DNA from: Caulobacteraceae bacterium UBA5005
GTDB lineage: Bacteria; Pseudomonadota; Alphaproteobacteria; Caulobacterales; Caulobacteraceae
Assembly (NCBI GenBank): GCA_002398405.1
Contig: DGYN01000150.1
Coordinates: forward strand, 1 to 7,941
DNA length: 7,941 nt
Reading direction: 5' to 3'
Below the pieces are notes generated by a model. That model saw nothing but the letters and a program-made list of their open reading frames with translations. It did not search any database and had not been told where the DNA came from. How positions within the stretch are numbered: the first letter of the stretch is position 1; the number at the start of each line of letters is the position of its first letter. Positions 6,223 through 7,941 of the stretch are shown one piece after another. The position numbers were made by a program, and so were the translations under genes.

Positions 6223-7368
6223 ATGGCGGCTCAGCCTGCACTTGCTGATATCCCGGCGGCCTCATCCACCCTGGCGCTGAACACCCTCGTCGACACCATC
6301 GAACGGCTGTCCTCGGCGCGCACGGTTGCGGACATCGCCGCGGTGGTGCGGACGGGCGCGAGGGCCCTGACCGGCGCGGACGGGGTTGCGGTGGTGCTGC
6401 GCGACGAGGACCGCTGCCACTATGTGGACGAGGACGCCGTTGGTCCCCTTTGGAAGGGTCTCAAGTTTCCGATGACCGCGTGCATCTCCGGCTGGGCCAT
6501 GCTGAACCGTGAAACCGCGGTCATCCCGGACATCTACAAGGACGCGCGCATCCCGCACGACGCCTACCGCCCGACCTTCGTCAAAAGCCTGGTCATGACT
6601 CCGGTGGGCGGCGATCAGCCGGTGGCGGCCATCGGCGCCTATTGGGCCGCCGAGCGCACGCCGACCAATGAAGAGATCGATTCCCTGAAGGCCATCGCGA
6701 GGGCGACGGCCACGGCGTTTGAGAACGTCAGGCTGGTGAATTCGCTCACCGAGACCATCAACCAGCGCGATTTTCTGATCCGCGAGCTCGACCACCGGGT
6801 CAAGAACATGCTGGCCTCGATCCAGTCGATCGCCACCCAGTCCCTGCGCAGTTCGGAAAGCCAGGAGGCCTTCGTCGAGGTTTTCGCGGCCAGGCTCCAG
6901 GCGCTCTCCCACGCCCATGAACTCCTCACCAAGCGGTCCTGGAAACACGCAGACCTGAAGGAGCTTTCCGCCGCGGCGCTCGCCCCCTTCTCCGATTCCA
7001 AGACCGGCCGCATCCGCATCGACGGGCCGCAGATCGGCCTTCGTCCCGAAACCGCCGTCGCCCTGCTGCTCGGCATCCACGAGCTTGGAACCAACGCCGC
7101 CAAATATGGCGCCCTGTCGCAGGACGGCGGGACGGTCGACCTCTCCTGGAACGTCGACATGGGCGCTGAGCCCAGGATCCTGACCCTCGACTGGCGCGAG
7201 ACCGGCGGCCCGGCGGTGGAGGCGCCCAAGGCCAAGCACATGGGTTGTAAGATGATCGAGCGGGGGCTGCCCTACGCCCTCGGCGGTACGGCAAAGCTTG
7301 ATTTCGCGCCTGAGGGTGTCACCTTCTCCCTCAAGACGCCTTTGTCCGAACGGGTGGCCCTGACATGA
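6223..7368 (+). CDS. GAF domain HWE-family sensor histidine kinase
   Basis: A 381-residue soluble sensor kinase with no membrane segment, so it detects an intracellular signal. An N-terminal GAF domain covers about residues 20-172 and includes I-S-G-W-A (88-92) and the I-P-D-I-Y-K-D-A-R-I-P segment at 101-111. The dimerisation/phosphoacceptor segment follows, with H191 in E-L-D-H-R-V-K-N-M. The ATPase domain has the HWE hallmarks: H286 in the N-box (H-E-L-G-T-N-A-A-K-Y-G-A-L-S) and the W324-R-E326 motif. The G box is short, as usual in this family. HWE kinases are frequent in alphaproteobacteria, where several control the general stress response or light and cell-cycle signalling. The ATG start has GGAAG 8 bases upstream. 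The gene overlaps the following response regulator by 4 bases (ATGA), so the two are co-translated and probably a cognate pair. The GAF ligand cannot be read from sequence. Confidence 0.93.
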   Translation: MAAQPALADIPAASSTLALNTLVDTIERLSSARTVADIAAVVRTGARALTGADGVAVVLRDEDRCHYVDEDAVGPLWKGLKFPMTACISGWAMLNRETAVIPDIYKDARIPHDAYRPTFVKSLVMTPVGGDQPVAAIGAYWAAERTPTNEEIDSLKAIARATATAFENVRLVNSLTETINQRDFLIRELDHRVKNMLASIQSIATQSLRSSESQEAFVEVFAARLQALSHAHELLTKRSWKHADLKELSAAALAPFSDSKTGRIRIDGPQIGLRPETAVALLLGIHELGTNAAKYGALSQDGGTVDLSWNVDMGAEPRILTLDWRETGGPAVEAPKAKHMGCKMIERGLPYALGGTAKLDFAPEGVTFSLKTPLSERVALT

Positions 7369-7718
7369 AACCCCGTATCCTTCTGGTCGAAGACGAAGCG
7401 CTCGTCGCGATGATGATGGAGGATGTCCTCGAAGATCTCGGCTGGGAGGTGGCGGCGTCCTTCGCCGACGTTCGGCCGACCCTTGAATGGCTGGAAAAGT
7501 GCGACACCCTCGACGGCGCGGTCCTCGACATCAATCTCGGCGCCGAGATGGTCTTTCCGGTGGCTGAGGCGCTGCGCAAGCGCGGGACGCCCTTCACCTT
7601 CCTGACTGGCTACACCGCCCCGCCCAAGGCCGTGGAGTTCGAAACACCCGTCCTCACCAAACCGGTGGATGTGGATGAGCTTGAACGCGTGCTGGAGCGA
7701 TTTCGTCAGGCCGCGTAA
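7365..7718 (+). CDS. Single-domain response regulator (receiver only)
   Basis: A 117-residue protein that is a receiver domain and nothing else. The acidic pocket is E9-D10-E11, the phosphoacceptor is D55 in V-L-D-I-N-L-G, and the conserved threonine and lysine are T81 and K99 (T-K-P). The segment F-L-T-G-Y at 79-83 resembles the FAT GUY group of alphaproteobacterial stand-alone receivers, which commonly partner HWE or HisKA2 kinases. Without an output domain it must act by protein contact, as a phosphate shuttle, or as a phosphate sink for the kinase. The start overlaps the kinase stop as ATGA. A hairpin terminator begins four bases after the stop. Confidence 0.93.
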   Translation: MKPRILLVEDEALVAMMMEDVLEDLGWEVAASFADVRPTLEWLEKCDTLDGAVLDINLGAEMVFPVAEALRKRGTPFTFLTGYTAPPKAVEFETPVLTKPVDVDELERVLERFRQAA

Positions 7719-7721
7719 CGA

Positions 7722-7749
7722 AAAAGGCCGGCGCTGAGGCCGGCCTTTT
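7722..7749. terminator. Bidirectional intrinsic terminator between convergent genes
   Basis: An 11-bp perfect stem (AAAAGGCCGGC at 7722-7732 with its complement at 7739-7749) closes a 6-base loop. The A-tract on one side and T-tract on the other give a U-run after the GC-rich stem when transcribed in either direction. It lies between the response-regulator stop at 7718 and the cdnL stop at 7771, and should end both transcripts. Confidence 0.9.
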
Positions 7750-7770
7750 CCAAATCAGATGGAATAGCTC

Positions 7771-7941
7771 TTAAGCCGCTTTTTGCAGCGACTTGTTGAG
7801 CATGCCGATCGCGGCTTCGCGGTCGATCTTCTCGATGGCGGCGACTTCGCGGGCCATGCGGTCGAGCGCGCTCTCATACAGCTGGCGCTCGGAATAGGAC
7901 TGCTCCGGCTGGTTGTCGGCGCGGTGCAGGTCGCGGACCAC
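7771..7941 (-). CDS. cdnL: CdnL/CarD-family RNA polymerase-binding regulator, C-terminal part
   Basis: Only the last 56 residues are inside the window; the start lies beyond 7941. The visible sequence, V-V-R-D-L-H-R through S-Y-S-E-R-Q-L-Y-E-S-A to the C terminus, is the helical C-terminal domain typical of CarD/CdnL proteins. These bind the RNA polymerase beta subunit through an N-terminal Tudor-like domain and stabilise the open promoter complex, mainly at rRNA and growth-related promoters. The protein ends L-Q-K-A-A. In Caulobacter, CdnL is a ClpXP substrate recognised through its terminal alanines (from memory of the literature), so the same control is likely here. Full-length homologues are about 165-170 residues, so roughly two thirds is missing from view. 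The gene is convergent with the kinase/receiver pair and shares its terminator. Confidence 0.87.
   Translation of the reverse strand: MVRDLHRADNQPEQSYSERQLYESALDRMAREVAAIEKIDREAAIGMLNKSLQKAA

Overview
The window is GC-rich (roughly two thirds G+C), densely coded chromosomal DNA. The best taxonomic clue is at the right edge: the last 56 residues of a CdnL/CarD-family transcription regulator ending in two alanines. Together with an HWE-type histidine kinase, a single-domain receiver with an F-L-T-G-Y motif and a tRNA-Arg(CCT) with encoded CCA, this points to an alphaproteobacterium, most likely Caulobacterales (Caulobacter/Phenylobacterium-like). The assignment is inferred from gene content and base composition, not from a database search.

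Layout. (1) Positions 1-2895, minus strand: an exported M14-type zinc carboxypeptidase (45-1856), tRNA-Arg(CCT) (1932-2008) with a plausible promoter, and an unusual PIG-L/LmbE-like protein (2074-2895) that carries HPGHE where classical members carry HPDDE. A short inverted-repeat block at 1-39 lies beyond the peptidase stop and resembles a dispersed intergenic repeat. (2) Positions 2896-2961: a 66-bp divergent intergenic region with a perfect 12-bp palindrome. (3) Positions 2962-6140, plus strand: a GT4-type glycosyltransferase, a DctA-type C4-dicarboxylate symporter (TTG start, strong Shine-Dalgarno), and a sulfotransferase starting 2 bases after the dctA stop. (4) Positions 6223-7718, plus strand: a GAF-HWE histidine kinase and a receiver-only response regulator overlapping by 4 bases. 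(5) Positions 7722-7749: a strong hairpin with T-runs on both sides, a shared terminator for the response regulator and the convergent cdnL (7771 to beyond 7941).

How the genes fit together. The LmbE-like protein, the glycosyltransferase and the sulfotransferase look like parts of a surface-glycan or secreted-glycan modification set, but with DctA inserted in the plus-strand run this is inference. The kinase and receiver are almost certainly a cognate pair. HWE kinases in this class often feed the general stress response or other multi-kinase phosphorelays, and the neighbouring cdnL encodes an RNA polymerase-binding regulator of growth genes, though no shared regulation is visible.

No gene-free stretch exceeds 100 bases. 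I see no CRISPR array, insertion sequence, phage gene or obvious new defence system. Most of the window is ordinary core genome; the most unusual item is the HPGHE protein and its glycan-related neighbours.
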